16,881 nucleotides of DNA from Actinomycetes bacterium (GTDB lineage: Bacteria > Actinomycetota > Actinomycetes > Actinomycetales > Cellulomonadaceae), in assembly GCA_023412515.1 (NCBI GenBank), contig JAEYNO010000176.1:1-16881 (forward strand), in the 5' to 3' direction. Below, in pieces: positions 6,057 through 12,447 of the stretch. The first letter of the stretch is position 1, and each line of letters begins with the position of its first letter. Position numbers and translations under genes: made by a program. The notes under the pieces were generated by a model. It worked only from the letters and a program-made list of their open reading frames with translations, did not search any database and had not been told where the DNA came from.

Positions 6057-6101
6057 CGCTGTGCGGCGGCCCAGCGCCCGCACAGCGCCGCCACAGCGGC
6101 G
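6057..6101 (+). promoter_or_regulatory. Two overlapping hairpins in the leader of the DUF4956/VTC operon
   Basis: CGCTGTGCGG (6057-6066) pairs perfectly with CCGCACAGCG (6078-6087). CGCCGC (6086-6091) pairs with GCGGCG (6096-6101) around a four-base loop. The two stems share bases 6086-6087, so they compete at their junction. This may be a terminator for the small upstream gene or an attenuator-like leader. I cannot place a promoter confidently. Confidence 0.4.
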
Positions 6102-6151
6102 TCGGGCTCGATGGTGCCCTCCCGTCCCGCCCCTCTCCCCGGAGGCCTCCC

Positions 6152-6754
6152 GTGCCCGATCTCGCCCTGCTCGTCGCCGACCTCGTCGCCGTCGCGGTCC
6201 TCACGTTCGTGCTGTACGTCCCGCGGCACCGGCGGCGCGACCTGGTCGTCGCGTACCTCGGCGTCAACGTGGGCGTGCTGGCGGTGGCCGCGGCGCTCGG
6301 GTCGAGCACGGTCGGCGCCGGGCTCGGGCTGGGGCTGTTCGGCGTGCTGTCGATCATCCGGCTGCGGTCCACGGAGCTCGCGCAGGGCGAGGTCGCGTAC
6401 TACTTCTCGGCGCTGGCGCTCGGGCTCATCGGCGGGCTGGGCACGACGCCCGTGCCCGTCGCGGTCGGGCTGATGGCGCTGATCCTCGTGGTCGTCGCGA
6501 TCGGCGACTCGCCGCGGCTGCTGCGGCGGTACCGCTCGCAGACCGTCGTGGTGGACCGCGCGTTCACGTCGGAGGCGGCGCTGGTGGCGCACCTCGAGGG
6601 CCTGCTCGGCGCACGCGTGCACGCCGCGAGCGTGCAGCGGCTCGACCTCGTCAACGACACGACGTGGGTCGACGTGCGGTACTCGCTCACGGGCGAGCAC
6701 GCGCCGGCCGCGGCCGCCGAGCAGCCCGTGACGGCCGGGACGGCGGCCCGGTGA
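6152..6754 (+). CDS. DUF4956 integral membrane protein
   Basis: This 200-residue protein has four to five membrane segments in its first 120 residues (about 4-22, 31-50, 53-68, 83-97 and 101-118), then a soluble alpha/beta-type C-terminal domain. The core GLFGVLSIIRLRSTELAQGE (61-80), followed by VAYYFSALALGLIGG, is the hallmark of DUF4956. These proteins are usually encoded beside VTC-domain proteins and sometimes CotH-like kinases, and are thought to be membrane partners of that module; their activity is unknown. The GTG at 6152 is chosen because GGAGG at 6141-6145 lies six bases upstream. That site is part of a self-complementary GGAGGCCTCC. The stop overlaps the VTC start (GTGA), implying coupled translation. 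Confidence 0.88.
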   Translation: MPDLALLVADLVAVAVLTFVLYVPRHRRRDLVVAYLGVNVGVLAVAAALGSSTVGAGLGLGLFGVLSIIRLRSTELAQGEVAYYFSALALGLIGGLGTTPVPVAVGLMALILVVVAIGDSPRLLRRYRSQTVVVDRAFTSEAALVAHLEGLLGARVHAASVQRLDLVNDTTWVDVRYSLTGEHAPAAAAEQPVTAGTAAR

Positions 6755-7620
6755 GCGCCGTGCACCCGGTGGGCACGGTGAGCGGGGCCCTCGACCGGTT
6801 CGCGACCGTCGGGCTCGACGAGCTCACGGCGCGCGCGGCGCTGCAGACCCGCGTCGACCGCAAGTACGTGCTCCCGGCCCGCGTGGTCACCGCCCTGCTG
6901 GCCGGGCTCGACGACGACGCGCGCGTGCTGCGGATCGACGGGCGGCAGCACCTCGCCTACGAGTCGGTGTACTTCGACACCCCGGACCTCACGAGCTACC
7001 TCGGCGCGGCGCGGCGCCGGCGGCGGCGGTTCAAGGTCCGGACGCGCACCTACCTCGACACGGCCGCGTGCTTCGTGGAGGTCAAGACGCGCGGTCCGCG
7101 CGGCGCGACCGTCAAGGACCGGCTACCGCACGACCCGTCCGCGCGTGACCGCCTCACCGTCGACGCGCTCGGGTTCGCCGGCGAGGCCCTCAACGCGGCG
7201 CGGGTCCCCTGGCCGCCCGACCCGAGGTTCGCCCCCACGCTCGTCAGCCGGTACCACCGCTCGACGCTGCTGCTGCCGGGCGGGCCCGGCCGCCCGGACG
7301 CTCGCCTGACGGTCGACACGGGGCTCGTCTGGTCCCCGGCGGGCGGCGGCGACGCGCTCGCGCTCGACGGACTGGCGGTGGTCGAGACCAAGACCGGCGC
7401 GACGCCGTGCGCCGCCGACCGCCTGCTGTGGCACGCGGGGCACCGGCCCGTGCGGATCTCGAAGTACGGCACGGGCCTCGCCGCGCTGGACCCGCGGCTG
7501 CCCGCGACGCCGTGGCGCCGCGTGCTCGACCGGCACGTCGCGCCCGCGTCCGCCATGGCGTGCGCGGGAGCCGGCGGACCGGGAGCGCCCGGCCGGGCGG
7601 CGGGCGTCAGCGTGCCGTGA
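6751..7620 (+). CDS. VTC-domain (triphosphate tunnel) polyphosphate polymerase-like protein
   Basis: This 289-residue protein matches the VTC domain, the tunnel fold of eukaryotic polyphosphate polymerase Vtc4 and bacterial homologues. Charged tunnel-strand motifs appear in order: RVDRKYVL (34-41), ESVYFDTPDL (71-80), KVRTRTY (95-101), FVEVKTR (108-114), SRYHRSTL (166-173), LTVDTGL (186-192), VVETKT (210-215) and ISKYG (236-240). These Arg/Lys and Glu residues would bind phosphate chains and divalent metal. The GTG start overlaps the DUF4956 stop, so the two are co-translated. The last 25 residues are an Ala/Gly/Pro-rich tail not expected in the domain. The gene end overlaps the end of the opposite-strand peptidase by 14 bases. 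Polymerase activity is inferred from the fold only. Confidence 0.88.
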   Translation: MSAVHPVGTVSGALDRFATVGLDELTARAALQTRVDRKYVLPARVVTALLAGLDDDARVLRIDGRQHLAYESVYFDTPDLTSYLGAARRRRRRFKVRTRTYLDTAACFVEVKTRGPRGATVKDRLPHDPSARDRLTVDALGFAGEALNAARVPWPPDPRFAPTLVSRYHRSTLLLPGGPGRPDARLTVDTGLVWSPAGGGDALALDGLAVVETKTGATPCAADRLLWHAGHRPVRISKYGTGLAALDPRLPATPWRRVLDRHVAPASAMACAGAGGPGAPGRAAGVSVP

Positions 7621-8902
7621 CGGACCACCGGCCGGCCGTGAGGTCGGCCAGCCGCGGCAGGATCACGTCGCCCGCGACCCGCAGGCCGTCGTGCAGGTGC
7701 TCGTTGGTGACCCACACCTGGCTGCTCCCGAGCCCGGAGGCGGTCGCGAGGGCCAGGTCGAGGTCGACGTACGGGTCGTCGTAGTACTGCACGGCCGCGA
7801 CCGGGACCTCGTTGGCCGCCAGCCGGTCGGTGTCGTAGAGGTCGGGCCACGACGTGCGGGCCGCGAGGGCCTCGGCCGCCGCGCGGAAGGGCCGCAGCGC
7901 CGCGACCTGCTCGAACATCCAGGGGAAGGCGGCCTCGCCCGTGAGCTGCAGGGGCCGCGCGTCGGTGGCGAACGCCGCGTGCCGCGCGTGCTCGGCGGCC
8001 GCGGCCCAGCCGGGCGCGCGCTCACCCTCGTGGTAGATGACCTCCTGCAGCACGAGGTACAGCGGGTTGGCGTCGAAACCCGTGCGGGCGGCGACCTGCG
8101 CGAGGAACCCGGGCGCGGGCTCGCCGCGGCGGTCGAGCGCGGTGTCGAGGAGCCAGTGCAGGTCGTCGACGCCCGTGCTCATGCCGAGCGGCATGCCGAG
8201 GGTCTGCAGCCGCTCGACGGTGAGCACGTCGCCGGTCGGCAGGCGCACGTCGCCCGCAACGACGCGGTCCGCGAGCCGCCCCAGCAGCTCGACGTCGCCC
8301 GGGAACGCGCGGTGCAGCGCGGCGTTGCGCGCGAGCTGCCGCGGGTAGGTCGCGGCGTAGACGTCCGCCGCGGTCGCGCCGACGGGCGGCAGGCCGCCGG
8401 TCACCCAGCACGCGTCGAGCGCGCCGGGGTGCCGCGACAGGTAGGTGAGCGTGCAGAAGCCGCCGTACGACTGGCCGAGGGTCGTCCAGCGGCGGCCGCC
8501 GTAGACCGTGCGGCGCAGGTGCTCGGCGTCCTCGACGATCGCGTCGGCGCGGAAGCACGCGAGGTAGTCGGCGGCGGTGCGCGGGTCGTCGAACGCGGCG
8601 ACGTCGGCGGCGTCGACGCGGGTGGAGCGGCCCGTGCCGCGCTGGTCGAGCAGGACGACGCGGTGCGTGCGCAGCGCGGTCGCGAGCCAGCCGCCGGGCG
8701 CGGGGCGCGGGGCCATGCCGCCGGGGCCGCCCTGCAGGAACAGCAGCAGCGGCAGGTCCTCGGCGTCCCGCGCGGGGTCGACGACCTCGCGCGCGAACAC
8801 CTCGAGCGCGCCGAACCGGTGCGGGTCGGCGTGGTCGACGGGGACCTCGACGCGGTGCTCGCGCACCCGGAACCCGGTCATGGCGTACTCGTGCGTGCTC
8901 AC
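7607..8902 (-). CDS. S33-family proline iminopeptidase-like alpha/beta hydrolase
   Basis: This 431-residue cytoplasmic protein is of the prolyl aminopeptidase (S33) type. It has the oxyanion motif GGPGG (58-62), DQRGTGRS (86-93), the nucleophile Ser145 in GQSYGG, an acidic stretch YYDDPYVD (373-380) carrying the likely catalytic Asp, and His404 in NEHLHDG. S33 members release N-terminal proline or hydrolyse similar small peptides and amides; the exact substrate is not visible. I place the start at the GTG at 8902 because TAGGGT lies exactly seven bases upstream. An in-frame ATG at 8881 is the alternative and would remove seven residues. It is divergent from the Sit transporter operon and converges on the VTC gene. 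Confidence 0.88.
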   Translation of the reverse strand: MSTHEYAMTGFRVREHRVEVPVDHADPHRFGALEVFAREVVDPARDAEDLPLLLFLQGGPGGMAPRPAPGGWLATALRTHRVVLLDQRGTGRSTRVDAADVAAFDDPRTAADYLACFRADAIVEDAEHLRRTVYGGRRWTTLGQSYGGFCTLTYLSRHPGALDACWVTGGLPPVGATAADVYAATYPRQLARNAALHRAFPGDVELLGRLADRVVAGDVRLPTGDVLTVERLQTLGMPLGMSTGVDDLHWLLDTALDRRGEPAPGFLAQVAARTGFDANPLYLVLQEVIYHEGERAPGWAAAAEHARHAAFATDARPLQLTGEAAFPWMFEQVAALRPFRAAAEALAARTSWPDLYDTDRLAANEVPVAAVQYYDDPYVDLDLALATASGLGSSQVWVTNEHLHDGLRVAGDVILPRLADLTAGRWSVTAR

Positions 8903-8909
8903 CGGCCCC

Positions 8910-8915
8910 ACCCTA
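8910..8915 (-). promoter_or_regulatory. Leaderless -10 box for the S33 peptidase
   Basis: On the minus strand TAGGGT lies seven bases before the GTG at 8902, identical in sequence and spacing to the box of the hydrolase at 3305. It fixes the start at 8902. Confidence 0.65.
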
Positions 8916-8947
8916 GGCGCGGCCGTCGATCTTTCGGGCACCGCCGA

Positions 8948-8976
8948 TTGCAAGTTCGGATACCCGAAACTACGCT
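8948..8976 (+). promoter_or_regulatory. Promoter of the sitABC-type operon
   Basis: TTGCAA (8948-8953) as -35 and TACGCT (8971-8976) as -10 are separated by the ideal 17 bases. The ATG of the first gene follows the -10 box after seven bases, so the message should be leaderless. This is the best-formed promoter in the window. Confidence 0.7.
8954..8969 (+). promoter_or_regulatory. Inverted repeat in the sit promoter spacer, probable metal-regulator box
   Basis: GTTCGG-ATAC-CCGAAA is an inverted repeat with six-base arms (five of six matching) around four bases. It fills the interval between the -35 and -10 boxes. A further TTTCGGG at 8932-8938 repeats one arm. Size and layout fit a box for a DtxR/MntR-type metal-dependent repressor. 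No such regulator is encoded in the window, so the ligand is inferred. Confidence 0.55.
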
Positions 8977-8983
8977 CGCCGAC

Positions 8984-9913
8984 ATGTTCCCGCCCCGCCG
9001 CCTCGTCGCCCTCGCGCTCGCCGTCGGGCTGCTCGCGGCGTGCTCGCCGGGCGCCGCGGGCACCACCCCCGCCGACGGCCCGGACGACGACCGCCCCGTC
9101 GTCCTCACGACGTTCACCGTGCTCGCGGACATCGCGCGCAACGTCGCCGGCGACCACCTGCGCGTCGAGTCGATCACGCGCGTCGGCGCCGAGATCCACG
9201 GCTACGACCCCACCCCCGGCGACGTCGCCCGCGCGCGCGACGCCGACCTCGTGCTCGACAACGGGCTGGGCCTCGAGGCGTGGTTCGCGCAGTTCCTCGA
9301 CGGCGTCGACGTGCCGCACGTCGTCGTCTCCGACGGCGTCGACGTCCTCGACGTCACCGAGGACGCCTACGCGGGCCGGCCCAACCCGCACGCGTGGATG
9401 AGCCCGCTGCGCACGCAGGTGTACGTCGCGAACGTCGCCGACGCGTTCGCCGACCTCGACCCCGCGCACGCCGCCGACTACCGCGCCAACGCCGCCGCGT
9501 ACTCCGCCGAGCTGCAGGCCGTGCACGACGAGCTCGTCGCCGCCGTCGCGACCCTCCCGGAGCGGCAGCGCGTGCTCGTCACGTGCGAGGGCGCGTTCAC
9601 CTACCTCGCGCACGACGCGGGCCTCGACGAGCACTACCTGTGGGCCGTCAACGCCGAGCGGCAGTCCACGCCCCGCCAGGTCGCCGCCGTCATCGACGTG
9701 GTCCGCGAGCGCCACGTGCCCGCCGTGTTCTGCGAGTCCACCGTCTCCGACACCGCGATGCGGCAGGTCGTCGACGCGAGCGACGCGAGGTTCGGCGGCA
9801 CGCTCTACGTGGACTCGCTGTCCGAGCCCGCCGGCCCCGTGCCGACCTACCTCGACCTGCTGCGGCACGACGTGCGCACGATCGTCGACGGCCTGACCGG
9901 CGGTGCGTCGTGA
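8984..9913 (+). CDS. sitA: Manganese/iron ABC transporter substrate-binding lipoprotein (SitA/MntA type)
   Basis: This 309-residue extracytoplasmic lipoprotein captures a divalent metal for import. The N-terminus is a short signal peptide with the lipobox LLAAC, so Cys20 would be lipidated. Metal ligands of cluster A-I proteins can be placed: His72 (EIHGYDPTP), His136 (NPHAWMSP), Glu202 (TCEGAF) and Asp277 (YVDSLS). Glu at the third position is typical of manganese/iron binders, whereas zinc binders usually have His. The stretch ESTVSDTAMRQVV (251-263) with GPVPTYLDLL (284-293) is close to SitA/YfeA. The ATG at 8984 is set by the TACGCT box seven bases upstream. The stop overlaps the ATPase start by four bases. 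Confidence 0.9.
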   Translation: MFPPRRLVALALAVGLLAACSPGAAGTTPADGPDDDRPVVLTTFTVLADIARNVAGDHLRVESITRVGAEIHGYDPTPGDVARARDADLVLDNGLGLEAWFAQFLDGVDVPHVVVSDGVDVLDVTEDAYAGRPNPHAWMSPLRTQVYVANVADAFADLDPAHAADYRANAAAYSAELQAVHDELVAAVATLPERQRVLVTCEGAFTYLAHDAGLDEHYLWAVNAERQSTPRQVAAVIDVVRERHVPAVFCESTVSDTAMRQVVDASDARFGGTLYVDSLSEPAGPVPTYLDLLRHDVRTIVDGLTGGAS

Positions 9914-10662
9914 CCGGGCCCGCCGGCGGTGCGCCCGCGCTGGACGTCCGCGGGCTGCACGTGCGCTACGGCGACGTCACCGCGCTCGACGGCGTCGACC
10001 TCGCGCTCGCGCACGGCCGGGTCTGCGGCCTCGTCGGGGTCAACGGGTCGGGCAAGTCGACGCTCTTCAAGTCCGTCATGGGGGTGGTCCGGCCGGACGC
10101 CGGGACGGTCCGCGTCGACGGCGGCGCCCCCGCCGACGCCCGCCGCCGCGGCGCCGTCGGGTACGTGCCGCAGAGCGAGGACGTCGACTGGTCGTTCCCC
10201 CTCGCGGTGCGCGACGTCGTCATGACCGGCCGGTACGGGCACCTCGGGTTCACGCGGCGCCCCCGCCGCGCCGACCACGCGGCCGTCGACGACGCGCTCG
10301 CGCGCGTCGGCCTGGCCGACCTCGCCGACCGGCAGATCGGCCGGCTCTCCGGCGGGCAGCGCAAGCGCGCGTTCGTCGCGCGCGGCATCGCCCAGGGCGC
10401 GACCGTGCTGCTGCTCGACGAGCCGTTCGCGGGCGTCGACAAGGCGTCCGAGGCCATGATCACGCGCCTGCTGCGCGAGCTCGCGGCCGACGGCGCCGCC
10501 GTCCTGGTCTCGACCCACGACCTCGCGGCGCTGCCCGCGCTCGCCGACGAGGCCGTGCTGCTGCACCGGCACGTCCTCGTGCACGGGACCCCGCAGGACG
10601 TGCTGCGCCCCGAGAACCTCGCCCGCGCGTTCGGGCTCGACCCGCTCGGAGGCGCGCGGTGA
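9910..10662 (+). CDS. sitB: Manganese/iron ABC transporter ATP-binding protein (SitB type)
   Basis: This 250-residue ATPase powers the metal importer from the cytoplasmic side. Motifs are intact: Walker A GVNGSGKST (43-51), Q-loop Gln88 (YVPQSEDVDWSFP, a sequence characteristic of Mn/Zn/Fe chelate importers), signature LSGGQ (146-150), Walker B LLLDEP (167-172) followed by FAGVDKAS, and switch His203 (STHD). The GTG at 9910 overlaps the sitA stop, and its own stop overlaps the permease start, so all three genes are translationally coupled. The metal is inferred from the binding protein rather than from this subunit. Confidence 0.92.
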   Translation: MTGPAGGAPALDVRGLHVRYGDVTALDGVDLALAHGRVCGLVGVNGSGKSTLFKSVMGVVRPDAGTVRVDGGAPADARRRGAVGYVPQSEDVDWSFPLAVRDVVMTGRYGHLGFTRRPRRADHAAVDDALARVGLADLADRQIGRLSGGQRKRAFVARGIAQGATVLLLDEPFAGVDKASEAMITRLLRELAADGAAVLVSTHDLAALPALADEAVLLHRHVLVHGTPQDVLRPENLARAFGLDPLGGAR

Positions 10663-11528
10663 CCGTGCTCGACCTGCTGACCCAGCCGCTGACGTACGAC
10701 TTCATGGTCCGCGCGCTCGTCACCGTGCTCGTCGCGTCCGTGGTGTGCGCGGTGCTGTCGTGCTGGCTCGTGCTCGTGGGCTGGTCGCTCATGGGCGACG
10801 CGGTGTCGCACGCGGTGCTGCCGGGCGTCGTGCTCGCGTACGTCGTCGGCGCGCCGTTCGCCGCCGGGGCGGTCGTGTTCGGCGTCGTCGCGGTCGTGCT
10901 CATCGGGTTCGTGCGCGACACCAGCCGCGTCAAGGAGGACGCCGCGATCGGCATCGTCTTCACGTCGCTGTTCGCGCTCGGGCTCGTGCTGGTGTCGGTG
11001 ACCCCGAGCCAGACCGACCTCAACCACATCGTGTTCGGCAACCTGCTCGGCGTCTCGCGCGCCGACCTCGCGCAGGTCGCCGCGCTCGGCGCGGTCGTGC
11101 TGGCGGTGCTGCTGCTCAAGCGCCGCGACCTGACCCTCTACGCGTTCGACCCGACCCACGCGCACGCGATCGGCCTGCACCCACGGCGCATCGGCGCCCT
11201 GCTGCTGGGGCTGCTCGCGCTCACCGCCGTGGTCGCGCTGCAGGCCGTCGGCGTCGTGCTCGTCGTCGCGCTGCTCGTCATCCCCGGCGCGACCGCGTAC
11301 CTGCTGACTGACCGGTTCGCGCGCATGCTCGTCGTCGCGCCCGTCATGGCCGCCGCGTGCGGCGTCGTCGGGCTGTACGCGAGCTACTACGCCGACACCG
11401 CGTCGGGCCCGACGATCGTCCTCGCGCAGGGCGTCGTGTTCGCCGTCGTGCACCTGTTCGGCCCCCGGCGCGGCGTCGTCACGAGGTTCGTCGCCCGTCG
11501 CCGCACCTCCCCCGCGACGACCCCCTGA
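10659..11528 (+). CDS. sitC: Manganese/iron ABC transporter permease (SitC type, ABC-3 family)
   Basis: This 289-residue membrane protein of the ABC-3 family has about eight hydrophobic segments. Hallmarks are GDAVSHAVLPGVVLAY (46-61), KEDAAIGIVFTSLFALG (92-108) and DLNHIVFGNLLGVS (120-133), as in manganese/zinc permeases. The tail after about residue 270 is basic and Ser/Thr-rich. The GTG at 10659 overlaps the ATPase stop and has GGAGG at 10648-10652, six bases upstream. Many SitABC loci have a second permease (SitD); none is present here, so a homodimer of this subunit is expected. It is the last gene of the operon. Confidence 0.92.
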   Translation: MTVLDLLTQPLTYDFMVRALVTVLVASVVCAVLSCWLVLVGWSLMGDAVSHAVLPGVVLAYVVGAPFAAGAVVFGVVAVVLIGFVRDTSRVKEDAAIGIVFTSLFALGLVLVSVTPSQTDLNHIVFGNLLGVSRADLAQVAALGAVVLAVLLLKRRDLTLYAFDPTHAHAIGLHPRRIGALLLGLLALTAVVALQAVGVVLVVALLVIPGATAYLLTDRFARMLVVAPVMAAACGVVGLYASYYADTASGPTIVLAQGVVFAVVHLFGPRRGVVTRFVARRRTSPATTP

Positions 11529-11569
11529 CCCGCCGCGCCCGTCACCTTCACCGAGTGCACCCGAAAGCA

Positions 11570-11603
11570 GCCGAGCGCACCAGCAACGGCGGGCGCGCTC
11601 GGC
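11570..11603 (+). terminator. Possible terminator hairpin after the sit operon
   Basis: GCCGAGCGC (11570-11578) pairs perfectly with GCGCTCGGC (11595-11603) across a 16-base loop, 42 bases after the permease stop. There is no T-tract. The rest of the 11529-11693 interval shows no gene. Confidence 0.4.
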
Positions 11604-11693
11604 CGCGTTCCGGCGCGCTCGCGGGGGCGACGGCGACCGAGGCGGGCGCGCGCGGGCGGGAATGGGCGCGGGTGGGCGGAGGTTGTGCACGGC

Positions 11694-12131
11694 ATGCCCC
11701 TCGTCGGTGAGTACGCCCCCAGCACGTCGGAGTTCGCGCGCGAGCAGGTCGAGCTGATCGAGAGCTCGGGCGGCACGCGCGGCACCACCCTCAACGACCG
11801 GCCGGTCGTCGTGCTGTGGACCCTCGGCGCGAAGAGCGGCAAGATCCGCAAGACGCCGCTCATGCGCGTCGAGCACGACGGCGAGTACGCGGTCGTGGCG
11901 TCGATGGGCGGCGCGCCCACGCACCCCGTCTGGTACCGCAACCTGCTCGAGCACCCGCTGGTCGAGCTGCAGGACGGCCCCGTGCGCCGCGACTACGTGG
12001 CCCGCGAGGTCACGGGCGCCGAGCGCGACGCCTGGTGGGCGCGCGCGACGGCCGTGTGGCCCGACTACGACACCTACACGACGCGCACCGACCGGCAGAT
12101 CCCGGTCGTGGTTCTCACGCCCGCTCCCTGA
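11694..12131 (+). CDS. Deazaflavin (F420)-dependent nitroreductase-family protein
   Basis: This 145-residue protein belongs to the DUF385/Ddn family of small split-barrel proteins that use reduced deazaflavin F420 or related flavins to reduce organic substrates. Key blocks are LWTLGAKSGKIRKTPLM (41-57), VVASMGGAPTHPVWYRNL (67-84) and a C-terminal TDRQIPVVVLTP (132-143). Length and order match whole family members. The natural substrate is unknown. I choose the ATG at 11694 (MPLVGEY, the usual family N-terminus). GGAGG at 11678-11682 is eleven bases upstream of it, rather long, but an in-frame GTG at 11685 would be only two bases away. It is a single gene, and the palindromic repeat array begins 29 bases after its stop. 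Confidence 0.9.
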   Translation: MPLVGEYAPSTSEFAREQVELIESSGGTRGTTLNDRPVVVLWTLGAKSGKIRKTPLMRVEHDGEYAVVASMGGAPTHPVWYRNLLEHPLVELQDGPVRRDYVAREVTGAERDAWWARATAVWPDYDTYTTRTDRQIPVVVLTPAP

Positions 12132-12159
12132 CGGGCCGGTCCGCGCGCCCGCACGCGCC

Positions 12160-12321
12160 GGATCGCACTCTCGCCGCGAGGGGCGCGCTGGATCGCACTC
12201 CCGCCACCAGAGGGCGCTGGAACGCACTCTCGCCACCAGAGGGCGCTGGAACGCACTCTCGCCGCCAGAGGGCGATCCAGCACTCTCGCCGCGAGAGGGC
12301 GATCCAGCACGCACGCCGCGG
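12160..12321. repeat. Tandem array of ~29-bp imperfect palindromes
   Basis: Five units lie head to tail: 12160-12189, 12190-12218, 12219-12247, 12248-12276 and 12277-12303, plus a degenerate remnant to 12321. Units two to four are 29 bases, the first 30 and the fifth 27. Neighbouring units two/three and three/four differ at only two positions. Each unit has the core CTCTCGCC followed by an AGAG-type complement. In the fifth, CTCTCG-CCG-CGAGAG (12283-12297) is a perfect stem-loop. Flanks alternate between GGATCGC and GCGATCC, so joined units read as longer imperfect palindromes. It lies between the 3' ends of two converging genes. The 316 bases from 12132 to 12447 hold no credible gene. Confidence 0.85.
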
Positions 12322-12337
12322 GGACCCGGGCCCACGA

Positions 12338-12360
12338 CCGGCCGGACTGCGAGCGGCCGG
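12338..12360. other. Small GC hairpin between array and terminator
   Basis: CCGGCCG (12338-12344) pairs perfectly with CGGCCGG (12354-12360) around a nine-base loop. It sits between the repeat array and the strong terminator hairpin, and may add to transcription termination from either side. Confidence 0.4.
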
Positions 12361-12363
12361 ACG

Positions 12364-12403
12364 ACGAGGCCCCGGGCCGGATCGCTCCGGGCCGGGGCCT
12401 CGT
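12364..12403. terminator. Strong bidirectional terminator between converging genes
   Basis: ACGAGGCCCCGG (12364-12375) pairs perfectly with CCGGGGCCTCGT (12392-12403). After one mismatch the stem continues for four more pairs to a six-base loop. It lies 44 bases past the flotillin stop on the minus strand and also downstream of the nitroreductase-family gene on the plus strand, so it can serve both. T-tracts are minimal. Confidence 0.75.
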
Positions 12404-12408
12404 GTTGC

Positions 12409-12447
12409 GCGTGCCGTGCGCGGCGCACGTGCGGTGCGTGCCGTGCG
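12409..12447. repeat. 12-bp direct repeat next to the flotillin stop
   Basis: GCGTGCCGTGCG occurs at 12409-12420 and again at 12436-12447, 27 bases apart, immediately downstream of the flotillin gene on its strand. The intervening bases are also GTGCG-like. Confidence 0.75.

Noticed and set aside
7691..8983. A long plus-strand frame upstream of the sitA start
   Set aside because: It is antisense to the S33 peptidase gene with its intact catalytic motifs. The signal peptide with lipobox and the leaderless promoter fix the sitA start at 8984.
9910..11528. A zinc (ZnuBC-type) rather than manganese/iron assignment for the importer
   Set aside because: The binding protein has Glu at the third ligand position, lacks the His-rich loop typical of ZnuA, and matches SitA-like motifs. 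Zinc cannot be fully excluded without binding data.
12074..12310. A minus-strand open frame of 78 codons running through the array, with repeated RSSALWWREC-like peptides
   Set aside because: It is open only because GC-rich repeats rarely contain stops, it overlaps the 3' end of the nitroreductase-family gene, and no ribosome site or promoter precedes it.
12160..12321. The repeat array as a CRISPR array
   Set aside because: Units are contiguous with no unique spacers, the unit itself is the full period, and no cas gene is present.
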